54,563 nucleotides of DNA from Bacteroidota bacterium. GTDB lineage: Bacteria; Bacteroidota; Bacteroidia; Chitinophagales; Chitinophagaceae. The position numbers and the translations under genes were made by a program. This document shows, piece after piece, positions 16,940-24,689 of the stretch (positions are counted from its first letter, which is position 1; each line of letters opens with the position of its first letter). The stretch covers positions 1 through 54,563 of the forward strand of contig JAFAEW010000127.1 of NCBI GenBank assembly GCA_023423835.1, given 5' to 3'. Below the pieces are notes generated by a model. The model saw nothing but the letters and a program-made list of their open reading frames with translations, had not been told where the DNA came from and searched no databases.

Positions 16940-17368
16940 TCAAATGATGAAGAGAGAAGCGTCAGGTAGTTCCTGAGATAATGAGGATCTTAATGCTTTT
17001 GGCGGTTGCCAGATCTTTGCGATATAGTTTGTGGAAGTATTTGGAACAGAGTAAATCGAATAATCTTTCACGAAATATTGAGCAGTCGGAAGAAGAAGGC
17101 TGGTTTGTTGCTGAATAATTACCGGGCTGCCCAGCAGGATTACGTTATGGTTTCTGAACGGCAACTGCATGTCGCGCTCATAATCACCATCTTCGGCCTT
17201 ACTGTCAAAGTAGTGTAAGACGATATAGTCTTTGAAAGAAAGGTTGTGGGTCTCAGAACGATGTTCAATAAAATGCTCCACCAATACAGGCAGTTTCAAA
17301 AATTGCTGCATCGGTGTTTGGGTCAGAAGCAGCAGAAGAAGAAAAAATATGGTGGTAATTTTTCTCAC
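16940..17368 (-). CDS. Small exported protein upstream of the metal-efflux pump, unknown function
   Basis: 142 residues from a GTG at 17366-17368; the next in-frame start is too far inside the signal. An N-terminal hydrophobic segment (MRKITTIFFLLLLLLTQ) predicts export or anchoring. The motif KLPVLVEHFIEHR, followed by LSFKDYIVLHYFD, is what I associate with a small Bacteroidota family found beside RND metal pumps, but I know of no assigned function. It lies 19 bases before the CzcA-TolC gene and is probably the first gene of that operon. Confidence 0.75.
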   Translation of the reverse strand: MRKITTIFFLLLLLLTQTPMQQFLKLPVLVEHFIEHRSETHNLSFKDYIVLHYFDSKAEDGDYERDMQLPFRNHNVILLGSPVIIQQQTSLLLPTAQYFVKDYSIYSVPNTSTNYIAKIWQPPKALRSSLSQELPDASLFII

Positions 17369-17444
17369 GCAGACGAAGATAAGACATCAGTAGCATGAGA
17401 ATTATGACTGTCATCAATATAATCAGAAATCCCCGGATTTATGA

Positions 17445-18074
17445 TTATTTTAAAGTTTTCCATCTTTTCTCCTGCAGCCAGGCGGCAGTTGAAACAGAAA
17501 TTATTGCAACTACAATTCCTGCTGCCAGGTCGAACGGAAAATGCTGGGCGAGATATACACGGCTGTAAGCGGTCACGATGGAAAATATAAAGCCCCACAA
17601 CAACCAACTCCTTTTCCTGAAAAGCAAGCTGAATATCAGGTAAAAACAAAAAACGGTAGCGGTATGGCCGGATGGAAAACTTGAAACGGTATGTACGGCC
17701 ACGCCTTTTACTGTATGGATCAGATCTGTATTCGCTATGGCTTTTATGGGACGTGGTTCGTCGGGAATAATCAGGTATTTGCAAATCTGCGTCAACAGGG
17801 TTGTCATTAAAAATGATCCGATCAGTAAGATCCAGACATCTTTTCTTTTCAATACAAAGAGCGTGATGGCAAGAATGGCTATCCACGTCAAGCCGTCACC
17901 AAGCCAGGTGATGATGGCAAAAAAGTAATCCCACAAGAGTCCCGCGTTCCCATTGGCCAGTAGAAAAAACTCCTGTTTTCCCAGGAAGAAAGTCAACGCA
18001 AAGAGAACGACAGCCGTAAAAAAGCTGAGGAGAAGGGCGATCCTGAAATTCGATTTATTGAGGAGATGCATCAT
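17445..18074 (-). CDS. PAP2-family membrane phosphatase
   Basis: 209 residues with about six membrane helices. The three phosphatase motifs are present: KYLIIPDEPRP (variant motif 1), SFPSGHTATVF (motif 2) and SRVYLAQHFPFDLAAG (motif 3, with the catalytic His). Members act on lipid phosphates or undecaprenyl diphosphate at the outer face of the inner membrane. It overlaps the glycosyltransferase gene by 20 bases, so they are coupled. Together they may modify lipid A or recycle a polyprenyl carrier. The substrate is unknown. Confidence 0.9.
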   Translation of the reverse strand: MMHLLNKSNFRIALLLSFFTAVVLFALTFFLGKQEFFLLANGNAGLLWDYFFAIITWLGDGLTWIAILAITLFVLKRKDVWILLIGSFLMTTLLTQICKYLIIPDEPRPIKAIANTDLIHTVKGVAVHTVSSFPSGHTATVFCFYLIFSLLFRKRSWLLWGFIFSIVTAYSRVYLAQHFPFDLAAGIVVAIISVSTAAWLQEKRWKTLK

Positions 18075-19674
18075 ATTTTAATATAACAGTCGTTGGTAAT
18101 TCAAAGAGGTCATGTTCGCTTGCAATTTCTTTCAAAGGCAGCCCTTCCAGAAATTGCAACTGGTCTTTTCGGGTGATAACGATGCCCTTGCCGGTGCTGT
18201 CTATCCATCTTTTCAATTCGTTGGGATCGGTCGTTCGCGGAATATTTTTGTCGACGTAAAACCTGTATCCCGGATTTACGATTTGAAATCCTAAAACATG
18301 GTCACTTTTTTTCACCATATCCAAAGTTTTTGCCACTGGATTCTGCTGGTATAAGGCCGGATAAATGAAGGACAGACCGATCAGATTAAAAAGAGAAAAT
18401 GCAATAACGATGGTCTTTATTTTAATGGATGCGCTTTGATTTCTCTTTAATCCAAAAAGCAATATAACGGGCATGACCAGAAGGAAAAAAGCAATCCATC
18501 CCATTCCTTCCGTGGCAGTTTCTGAATTGATGGCAAAAAACCCGGCAACTGAAAGTACTATCCCAAAAACGAATAAGATGTACACCGGATAGTTTTTATT
18601 TTGAAACATTCCGGTTGAAAGTTTATTGAGGTAATACCCGATTACGATAGCAGCAAACGGATAACAGGGCATCGCATAATTTGGAAGCTTTGTACTGGCA
18701 AGTGAAAAGAACACGAGAAAAACAATCACTACGATGAGGCTGAAACGAACCAACTGGTTGGAGAATACTTGTTTTCTGTTTTTGAGGATCTCGCCCGAAT
18801 AAACAATGAACGGCAACAATCCTACTGAAAAGAAAATTACAGTTAAAAGAAAAAATCCGCCATGTCCTTCCTGGGGATCTGAAAAGCGATTTATGTTGTT
18901 GTCTATAAAAAAACCTCTTGTCCACTCACCAGCCGTCGCCTGATCCACCAGGTAATACCAGGGAGCAGCAATCAGCAGTAATAGTAATGCGGCCGGAATC
19001 AGATGAATCGAAAACAGCGTTTTCCATTTTTTATACAAGGCCGCATATACCAAAAGGCAAAGTCCGGGAAGAGCGATTGCAACCGGCCCCTTGGCGAGGA
19101 TAGCCAGCGCAAGGGAGACTGCCGATAAGTACAGAAATGCAATTTTCTTCTGTTCGAGCCACACGAATGCCGAAAATAATCCCGCCGCGATGAAAAAGAT
19201 CAGATAGGGATCGGGAACAGAAAGCCGGAATTCGAATAGAAAATGCGGGCTTACCACTAAAGCCAGTGCCGCAAAATAAGCCGCCATTTCTCCAATAAAC
19301 TTCTTCGTAGCAAGAAAGGTGATCAAAACGGTGAGTACGCCCATTATGGCAGAAAAGAATCTCGCAGCAAAGGCCGTATCGCCAAAAATGCTGTAGGCTG
19401 CGGCCATAAAAAAGTAGTGCAGCGGCGGCTTATCGGTTCGCAGTTCACCATTGAAAGTTGGAACGATATAATTTCCCGATTGCCACATTTCCCGCGCACA
19501 TTCTGCATTTTTCGCCTCATCTAAAATGTAAATCGGACCAGACTGAATGCGAAAAAGCAATAGGAAAGTCAGCAGGATAAACAATCCCCAGGTGTAATAA
19601 CGATTATTTTTATTACTGATCAGAATACAAGATTTAAGGGGCAAAACTAAGGGGAGAAACTGAAATAACATCAT
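18055..19674 (-). CDS. ArnT-like glycosyltransferase (family 39/83, GT-C fold)
   Basis: About 540 residues from the double ATG at 19671-19674; a longer frame reaches 19770, but those 32 extra residues (Arg- and Phe-rich) do not look like this family. A first membrane helix is followed by the acidic loop DEAKNAECAREMWQSG and FNGELRTDKPPLHYFFMA, the hallmark of ArnT/PMT-like enzymes, then about ten more helices and a periplasmic C-terminal domain. Such enzymes transfer a sugar from a polyprenyl phosphate donor to lipid A, protein or another lipid on the periplasmic side. It is paired with the PAP2 phosphatase. The exact start is uncertain. Confidence 0.88.
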   Translation of the reverse strand: MMLFQFLPLVLPLKSCILISNKNNRYYTWGLFILLTFLLLFRIQSGPIYILDEAKNAECAREMWQSGNYIVPTFNGELRTDKPPLHYFFMAAAYSIFGDTAFAARFFSAIMGVLTVLITFLATKKFIGEMAAYFAALALVVSPHFLFEFRLSVPDPYLIFFIAAGLFSAFVWLEQKKIAFLYLSAVSLALAILAKGPVAIALPGLCLLVYAALYKKWKTLFSIHLIPAALLLLLIAAPWYYLVDQATAGEWTRGFFIDNNINRFSDPQEGHGGFFLLTVIFFSVGLLPFIVYSGEILKNRKQVFSNQLVRFSLIVVIVFLVFFSLASTKLPNYAMPCYPFAAIVIGYYLNKLSTGMFQNKNYPVYILFVFGIVLSVAGFFAINSETATEGMGWIAFFLLVMPVILLFGLKRNQSASIKIKTIVIAFSLFNLIGLSFIYPALYQQNPVAKTLDMVKKSDHVLGFQIVNPGYRFYVDKNIPRTTDPNELKRWIDSTGKGIVITRKDQLQFLEGLPLKEIASEHDLFELPTTVILKYDASPQ

Positions 19675-20007
19675 CAGCGGTCGTTGTCCAAACAGAAGTT
19701 GACGAATAGCAGCGCATTCAACAAAACGAAAAAAACAGAAATAAGATCGGCGGGTTCTGACGAAAGTCAACAGCTACTACAACTGTCAACACACTCTAAA
19801 ATACATTCGAGCGCGCCGGCGAGAGAATCCTCCAATGCTAACCCAGGAAAAACGCCGGCCATTTTCACTGTCAGCTTCCGTCAGGAGTGGAGTTTCTTTT
19901 CTGCCGATGGTCTGTATTCTAGTTAATGCTTTTTTTAATAAATATTGTTATGTTTGTCAATCGTTAACTGCTGGTTTTATATTTTTAAATAGAGAAAATA
20001 AAGATTG
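19675..20007. other. Intergenic region between divergent GT-C glycosyltransferase and T9SS cargo genes
   Basis: About 330 bases. The part next to the glycosyltransferase is an open frame that I judge non-coding (Arg/Ser-rich on both strands). The last 60 bases become AT-rich and hold the promoter-like sequence described separately. I see no RNA gene, repeat or long palindrome here. Confidence 0.5.
19953..19985 (+). promoter_or_regulatory. Putative promoter of the T9SS propeller protein
   Basis: A TTTG (19953-19956) is followed 21 bases later by TATATTTT (19978-19985), seven of eight matches to TAnnTTTG. This is the spacing expected for Bacteroidota -33/-7 elements. The start codon ATG at 20008 is 22 bases beyond. 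Confidence 0.4.
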
Positions 20008-22569
20008 ATGAAAAAACTTTTACTGCTTACCGTCTTAATGATCGGCTATTTCCATTCGTTCGCTTATGTTACCCAGGGAAACTGGCGATGGAGAAACAAC
20101 GATGGAAACGAAAAAAGCGCTACCTGGCTTGCCGGTCAAAACAAACCCATTACTGTAAGTTCGATTGATAATATTTTACGCCTGCGCATTCAGATTGACA
20201 ATACAACCGGAGATACTAAATCGGTAAACGCAAACTTACAATATGCCTCGGCTCCCGACGGACCCTGGCGTTATATCACAAATCTTAAAGGAAATAATGC
20301 CTTTACCTTCAGCAATTCTAACGCGTTTGTAAGTGACCTTACCAGCACTACACAACAATTGACCGGATCAGTCAACGCGTTTTTCCCGGGAAAGCTTTTT
20401 GTGAAAACCAATGAGCTTGATGTTCCTTTTGCAAATGCCACCAATTCAGAATTTGAATATAGTATACAGCCTACGGACAATATTGATCCCAACACCACTT
20501 ATTATTTTCGTATTCCGAATGCAGATTATCCGCAAGGTTATCCTTCCTTAACCACTTCAAAAAATATTAATTCAAAACGAAAATTTTTAACCAACGGAAG
20601 TTTTGAATCGGAGTTGAATGAGTGGGTTTTTAAGGCCTCACAGGGCGCTTCTGCTACCGCTTCTACAACCGAAAATGCCCGTAAAGATGGATTGAGATCA
20701 TTGGCAGTGAAGGTTGAGCAAACTGCAGGACAAACTTCAATACGTCTTAGCCATAAACCCGTTTCTCTTCAAACCGGAAAAACCTATCTTGTTCGTTTCT
20801 GGGCATATTCTGAGAAGAACGGAGCGAAATTACTGCTCGGATTGAAAGGAAGAAAGGCGCTTCCATATAACTTTAAGCTTCATACGAGCTGGCAGGAATA
20901 TCAGTTCGCCTTCAAAGCCGCGGAGCCAAAAGCAGCGCTGCATTTCTTATTTCAGACAGCAACCACTTATTTTATCGACAAGGTGGAAATTTTGGATGAA
21001 AATAACGAAGAGGTAGATGTTGCCATGAATTATATGTGGCAAAACCGCCGTTCTCCAAAAGAATACGGATGGCTTTCTGCAGATGGTGAAAATTCTGAGC
21101 GATTGCCCGATGGAAGAGTTGTTTGGAATTTTTCTGACGGATGGTATGGCTACAACGATACCACTACCAACTCAATGAAGACCCAGCAGTTGTTGCGCAA
21201 TACCTTTGTTACGCAATCTGCTCCAAAACCGAATGGTGAATTACATACGATTATCGGTGGAACGGTTGATCAGCCGCTTGCATTGATGAACCCTCCGGAT
21301 AAAAGAGGTCACGATAATTTCTTCTGGCCGAGGGATATGACCGTTGAAAACGATTCTCTGAAAATATTACTTCCCGAAGTCATTCAGTGGAAAGAAAATG
21401 ATCCGTTGACCGACGGGTTGCGTCAGGCTGTGGGCGTTTTTTCGCTGCCTGATCTGAAATTGCAAAGCATTGAATGGATGCCGTGGCTCGATTCAATCAA
21501 GACCTACTACATTGCATTTTGCAAGGCCGATGACGGTTATACCTACGTTTATGGCGGAAACAGACTAAGTGATTTCGAAATTGAAACGCATGTGGCGAGA
21601 TTTCCAACGGGAAAATTATCGGCAACCTATCCCTGGGAATTTTTTACCGGAACCGCCTGGGATAAGGATCCTAAAAAAAGCAAGGCGATTGCAAATGTTC
21701 AGTTGTATTGCGTAGCGAAGCTGGGCTATAACAACTATGTTTCCCTGTTCATGAATCCTGTCAGCGATAAAATTGAAGTAATGTATGCCGAAAGTCCGGT
21801 TGGCCCGTGGGTAGCAAGAAGCATTGTTGGACAAATCGAAGGGCAATCAGGTATCCTGGCGTATTTCGCACTCCTACATGAGGAAACGGAAAACAATGGT
21901 GTGTACACCTTCTCCTATTCTAATATCGGTGATATTCCACAGATGTTGAATGATAAAACGGTGTATTGGCCAAGCTATTTGAAAGCAGACCTGAAAAGCC
22001 TTTCACCTTTCATTAATAATAAGATGCCTGCAGAGAAAGTAGAATTTTCTGCCACGCAAAAAGCGGAAAAGGTTTCTTTGCAGTGGAAATGGGAAGCGGT
22101 GACCAAGGCAGTTCAATTTGATGTTGAAAAAAGTGCAGATGGCAGAACAAACTGGACAAAAATCGGAGAGATCAGGGCGGCTAAAAGCGATGCCAGGAGA
22201 AGCTACGAGTTGACAGATAATAGTCCATTTACGGGCAACAATTACTATCGTTTGAAAAGGACTGACGTTTCAGGAAGTTCAACTTATTCGCAAGTAAAGA
22301 TGGTAAACATTATGGCATCTCTCGTTTCTGTTTTTCCGAATCCCACCAATGGACCGGTTAACCTGACGATCAACAGTAAGATCGATGATAATGTAACCGC
22401 TATTCTTACCGATTTGAAAGGAAGGATCGTTTACCGGGAAATCATTCCTGTTTTGAAAACCGGCGGTAGCTATAAATTAAATATCAACAGGAAACTTTCT
22501 TCCGGATTGTACATCTTGCAGTTAAAAGGAAAAGATTTGGATGAAAAAATAAAGTTGGAAATACAATAA
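20008..22569 (+). CDS. T9SS-secreted multidomain protein with a DUF5005/DUF4185-type beta-propeller
   Basis: 853 residues from the ATG at 20008; a TTG just before gives one extra residue. Signal peptide (1-19); N-terminal beta domain (about 22-185); a carbohydrate-binding-like jelly roll (about 190-335, starting LTNGSFESELNEW); a propeller (about 340-670) with GW-x3-D359, W373-NFS-D377, FFWPRD and SPVGPW; a fibronectin-like module (about 675-770); and a C-terminal type IX sorting domain (about 772-853: VFPNPTNGPVNL ... GLYILQL). T9SS cargo is released or attached at the cell surface. The propeller is a paralogue of four proteins at 40993-48084. By analogy with DUF4185 (GH183) it may be a glycan hydrolase; the activity is not proven. 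Monocistronic, followed by a terminator. Confidence 0.88.
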   Translation: MKKLLLLTVLMIGYFHSFAYVTQGNWRWRNNDGNEKSATWLAGQNKPITVSSIDNILRLRIQIDNTTGDTKSVNANLQYASAPDGPWRYITNLKGNNAFTFSNSNAFVSDLTSTTQQLTGSVNAFFPGKLFVKTNELDVPFANATNSEFEYSIQPTDNIDPNTTYYFRIPNADYPQGYPSLTTSKNINSKRKFLTNGSFESELNEWVFKASQGASATASTTENARKDGLRSLAVKVEQTAGQTSIRLSHKPVSLQTGKTYLVRFWAYSEKNGAKLLLGLKGRKALPYNFKLHTSWQEYQFAFKAAEPKAALHFLFQTATTYFIDKVEILDENNEEVDVAMNYMWQNRRSPKEYGWLSADGENSERLPDGRVVWNFSDGWYGYNDTTTNSMKTQQLLRNTFVTQSAPKPNGELHTIIGGTVDQPLALMNPPDKRGHDNFFWPRDMTVENDSLKILLPEVIQWKENDPLTDGLRQAVGVFSLPDLKLQSIEWMPWLDSIKTYYIAFCKADDGYTYVYGGNRLSDFEIETHVARFPTGKLSATYPWEFFTGTAWDKDPKKSKAIANVQLYCVAKLGYNNYVSLFMNPVSDKIEVMYAESPVGPWVARSIVGQIEGQSGILAYFALLHEETENNGVYTFSYSNIGDIPQMLNDKTVYWPSYLKADLKSLSPFINNKMPAEKVEFSATQKAEKVSLQWKWEAVTKAVQFDVEKSADGRTNWTKIGEIRAAKSDARRSYELTDNSPFTGNNYYRLKRTDVSGSSTYSQVKMVNIMASLVSVFPNPTNGPVNLTINSKIDDNVTAILTDLKGRIVYREIIPVLKTGGSYKLNINRKLSSGLYILQLKGKDLDEKIKLEIQ

Positions 22570-22594
22570 CAGGTATTACCTCCCGTACTGCCAC

Positions 22595-22649
22595 AAAAGC
22601 ATTGACAGTTCTCATCTTCAACGGACGAGGAAGTGTCAATGCTTTTTTA
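22595..22649 (+). terminator. Intrinsic terminator after the T9SS propeller gene
   Basis: AAAAGCATTGACA (22595-22607) and TGTCAATGCTTTT (22634-22646) form a perfect 13-base-pair stem with a 26-base loop, followed directly by TTATTTAT. It begins 25 bases after the stop codon. The stem's terminal A/T pairs supply the T-run. Confidence 0.8.
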
Positions 22650-22699
22650 TTTATATTTTATACGTTCCTGACTAACCCTGTGCCTAAACCTTGCATTAT

Positions 22700-23085
22700 T
22701 TCTTTCTTCGCGTTCTGAATTTTTTGTTATCGCAGAGAACAAGAGATAAGGAGGTTTCGCGGAGGGATTTACACGAAGTCTCTGCGTAACATTTGCGTCC
22801 TTTCTTTCTTCGCGTTCTGATTTTTTATCGCAGAGAACAAGAGATAAGGAGATTTCGCGGAAGGATTTACACGAAGTCTCTGCTTAACATTTACGTTCTT
22901 TCTTTCTTTGCGATCTGAATTTTTTTTTATCGCAGAGAACGAGAGATAAGGAGAATTCGCGGAGGGATTGCTGTTAAAACTTTCCGTTCTGATTTTTTTA
23001 TTGTCGTAGAGAGCGTGCCTTTGCGAAGCTTTGCGTTCGTTTGTTCTTGGCGTTTCAACGGACTTTATCGCAGCGAATCAAGACA
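22700..23085. repeat. Degenerate ~100-bp tandem repeats with CGCAGAGA/TCTCTGCG arms
   Basis: Two well-conserved units start with TCTTTCTTCGCGTTCTGA at 22701 and 22803; a third (22901 to about 22970) is shortened, and two vestiges follow (about 22983-23040 and 23041-23085). The period is 98-102 bases. In units 1 and 2 CGCAGAGA and TCTCTGCG (TCTCTGCT in unit 2) are inverted copies about 45 bases apart, so each can fold into a hairpin. The 'CGCAGAGAAC...CTCTGCGTAAC...TTTGCGT' composition resembles intergenic repeats seen in many unrelated bacterial genomes. I see no coding frame. With the terminator this accounts for the 518-base gap. Confidence 0.75.
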
Positions 23086-23087
23086 GT

Positions 23088-23426
23088 TTATTTCTTTCCT
23101 TTTATTGCAGCGAGGTATTGCACGATTACTTTAGCAGCAGAATCTGAAACCGGAGCACCATAGGTTTTTTGCATCTTGCTCACGATTGATGCCCATTGGG
23201 TTTCTGAAAAGTCAGGCTGGTTTTGCACGTAGGATTCGGAATGACAAATCCGGCAATTTTGCAGATAGGTTTCATAGCCCTGGGCCTCCGGCAACTTTGT
23301 TTTCACTGCGCTGAGGTCAGGAGCAGTTGCGGGTACTTTGTTTGTATCATCTGCTGATCTAAAACAGGAAACAAAGCCGAAAGGCAGAAAAAATACAACC
23401 ACCAGAAATGTCTTATAACGCGCCAT
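23088..23426 (-). CDS. sorB: Monohaem cytochrome c lipoprotein, partner of the sulfite-oxidase-like enzyme
   Basis: 112 residues. Signal peptide with lipobox VSC (Cys21), then a linker, then a small cytochrome c domain with C58-RI-C61-H62 and a later Met (WASIVSKMQKTYG) as probable axial ligand. Its start lies 2 bases after the stop of the molybdoenzyme gene, the arrangement of the SorA-SorB sulfite dehydrogenases, in which the cytochrome receives electrons from the Mo/haem centre and passes them to the respiratory chain. The gene symbol is by analogy. It would be held at the outer face of a membrane by its lipid anchor. Confidence 0.85.
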   Translation of the reverse strand: MARYKTFLVVVFFLPFGFVSCFRSADDTNKVPATAPDLSAVKTKLPEAQGYETYLQNCRICHSESYVQNQPDFSETQWASIVSKMQKTYGAPVSDSAAKVIVQYLAAIKGKK

Positions 23427-23428
23427 CT

Positions 23429-24616
23429 TTATTCTGCTTTTAATGGTAAAATCTCAACTTCATTCCGCATATATCCGCTCCGGTTCCATTGATGCACAGG
23501 TTGTGACTCACCCTGCGCGTTTGTGGCTTTCACAAACAACCTGTAATTTCCTGCTATCTCGGGTGTGAAATTAAAGCGCCATCTTCTCCAGGAGTATTTT
23601 CCGAGGTCGGCATCAAGCGTTGCGGCCTGCCAACTCCGTCCGCTATCCGACGACAATTCGACCTTTGTGATGCCGAAGCCGCCGTCCATTGCCACACCTT
23701 CGATTTCAGTGGCTTTCCCAACGGCGATCGTTTCATTAGGCTCGGGCGACACGAAAATCGATCGCACATCCATCCGGCTGATGGGTTGCAGGTTGGATGC
23801 CAACGCGTCGGGACGTTCGTTTCCGTTGGGAACACCAACCGGAACCAGATAGGCTTTTTTCATCCAGAATCCTTCAAATGGTTTTGTGTGAACTTCAATA
23901 TCGCTGAGCATTCCCACCCAGTACGTGGCGTACCATCCCGGCACCACCAACTTCAGCGGAAAACCGTTTAGCAATGGCAACGGTTCTCCATTCATTTCAT
24001 AGGCGATCATCACTTCACCGTCATTTGCATGTTTGTAATCCAACGATTTCACAAAATCGGCTACAGTGGCAATCGGTGGTTTATCGAGCCCGTTGAAACT
24101 CACTTCTGCCGATTCTTGCCTCGCCCCTGCGTAGGCCAGAATGTCTTTCAATTTTACGCCCGTCCATTTTGCATTTCCCATCGCGCCATTCTTCCATTGT
24201 CCGCCCGGAACCCGGGGGTCGAAGAAACTTCTCGAATTGCCCGAACACTGACAAAGAGCCGTAATGGTAAAAGGCTCGAACTTTGTCTTTAAATCCTCCA
24301 TCGAAAGCGCAACTTCTTTTTCAACATTTCCGGTAACCCGCAAACGAAAAGTATCGAGATTTACCGAATCGGGAAGACCTGCAAGATGCCATCGAACGAA
24401 AAATACTTCGTTGGGTGTATAGTCCAACCGGAAATATTTCAACGGTGTTTCCAGGTTGGGGGGGCGGTCTGTAAGCAACAACAGACTGTCTTTGCCTTCA
24501 GGCTTCACCCATTGAACATCGCCAGCCTCCGCTGTCGGCTGCTTCGTAGTTTCAGAACGCTCCCGGCAGGAGAAAAGTACCGAAATGAGAATAACCGTGA
24601 GCAGAAGATGTTTCAT
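23429..24616 (-). CDS. sorA: Sulfite-oxidase-family molybdoenzyme, lipoprotein
   Basis: 395 residues. Lipobox VLFSC gives a lipidated Cys17. The Moco domain (about 45-265) holds the FFVRWHLAGLP entry and the QCSGNSR motif, whose Cys124 is the expected molybdenum ligand, then GNAKWTGVKLKDIL and PLPLLNGFPLKLVVPGW (typical of the family). A C-terminal Ig-like dimerisation domain (about 290-390; YSWRRWRF) follows. Members oxidise sulfite to sulfate. It is directly upstream of a cytochrome c gene (2-base gap), so electrons probably go to that cytochrome. YedY-type protein repair reductases are less likely because of the C-terminal domain. Sulfite as substrate is an inference. Confidence 0.9.
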   Translation of the reverse strand: MKHLLLTVILISVLFSCRERSETTKQPTAEAGDVQWVKPEGKDSLLLLTDRPPNLETPLKYFRLDYTPNEVFFVRWHLAGLPDSVNLDTFRLRVTGNVEKEVALSMEDLKTKFEPFTITALCQCSGNSRSFFDPRVPGGQWKNGAMGNAKWTGVKLKDILAYAGARQESAEVSFNGLDKPPIATVADFVKSLDYKHANDGEVMIAYEMNGEPLPLLNGFPLKLVVPGWYATYWVGMLSDIEVHTKPFEGFWMKKAYLVPVGVPNGNERPDALASNLQPISRMDVRSIFVSPEPNETIAVGKATEIEGVAMDGGFGITKVELSSDSGRSWQAATLDADLGKYSWRRWRFNFTPEIAGNYRLFVKATNAQGESQPVHQWNRSGYMRNEVEILPLKAE

Positions 24617-24689
24617 TTTGATTCTTTTATCCGATGAGAAAGGCGATGAAGATAAATGGAAATTTTAGAAAAGACCCTGCTTCCTTCCG

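Noticed and set aside
17365..17886. 173-residue open frame on the minus strand over the PAP2 gene
   Set aside because: It is another frame of the PAP2 gene, which carries all three phosphatase motifs; the alternative frame is Arg/Ser-rich with no domain.
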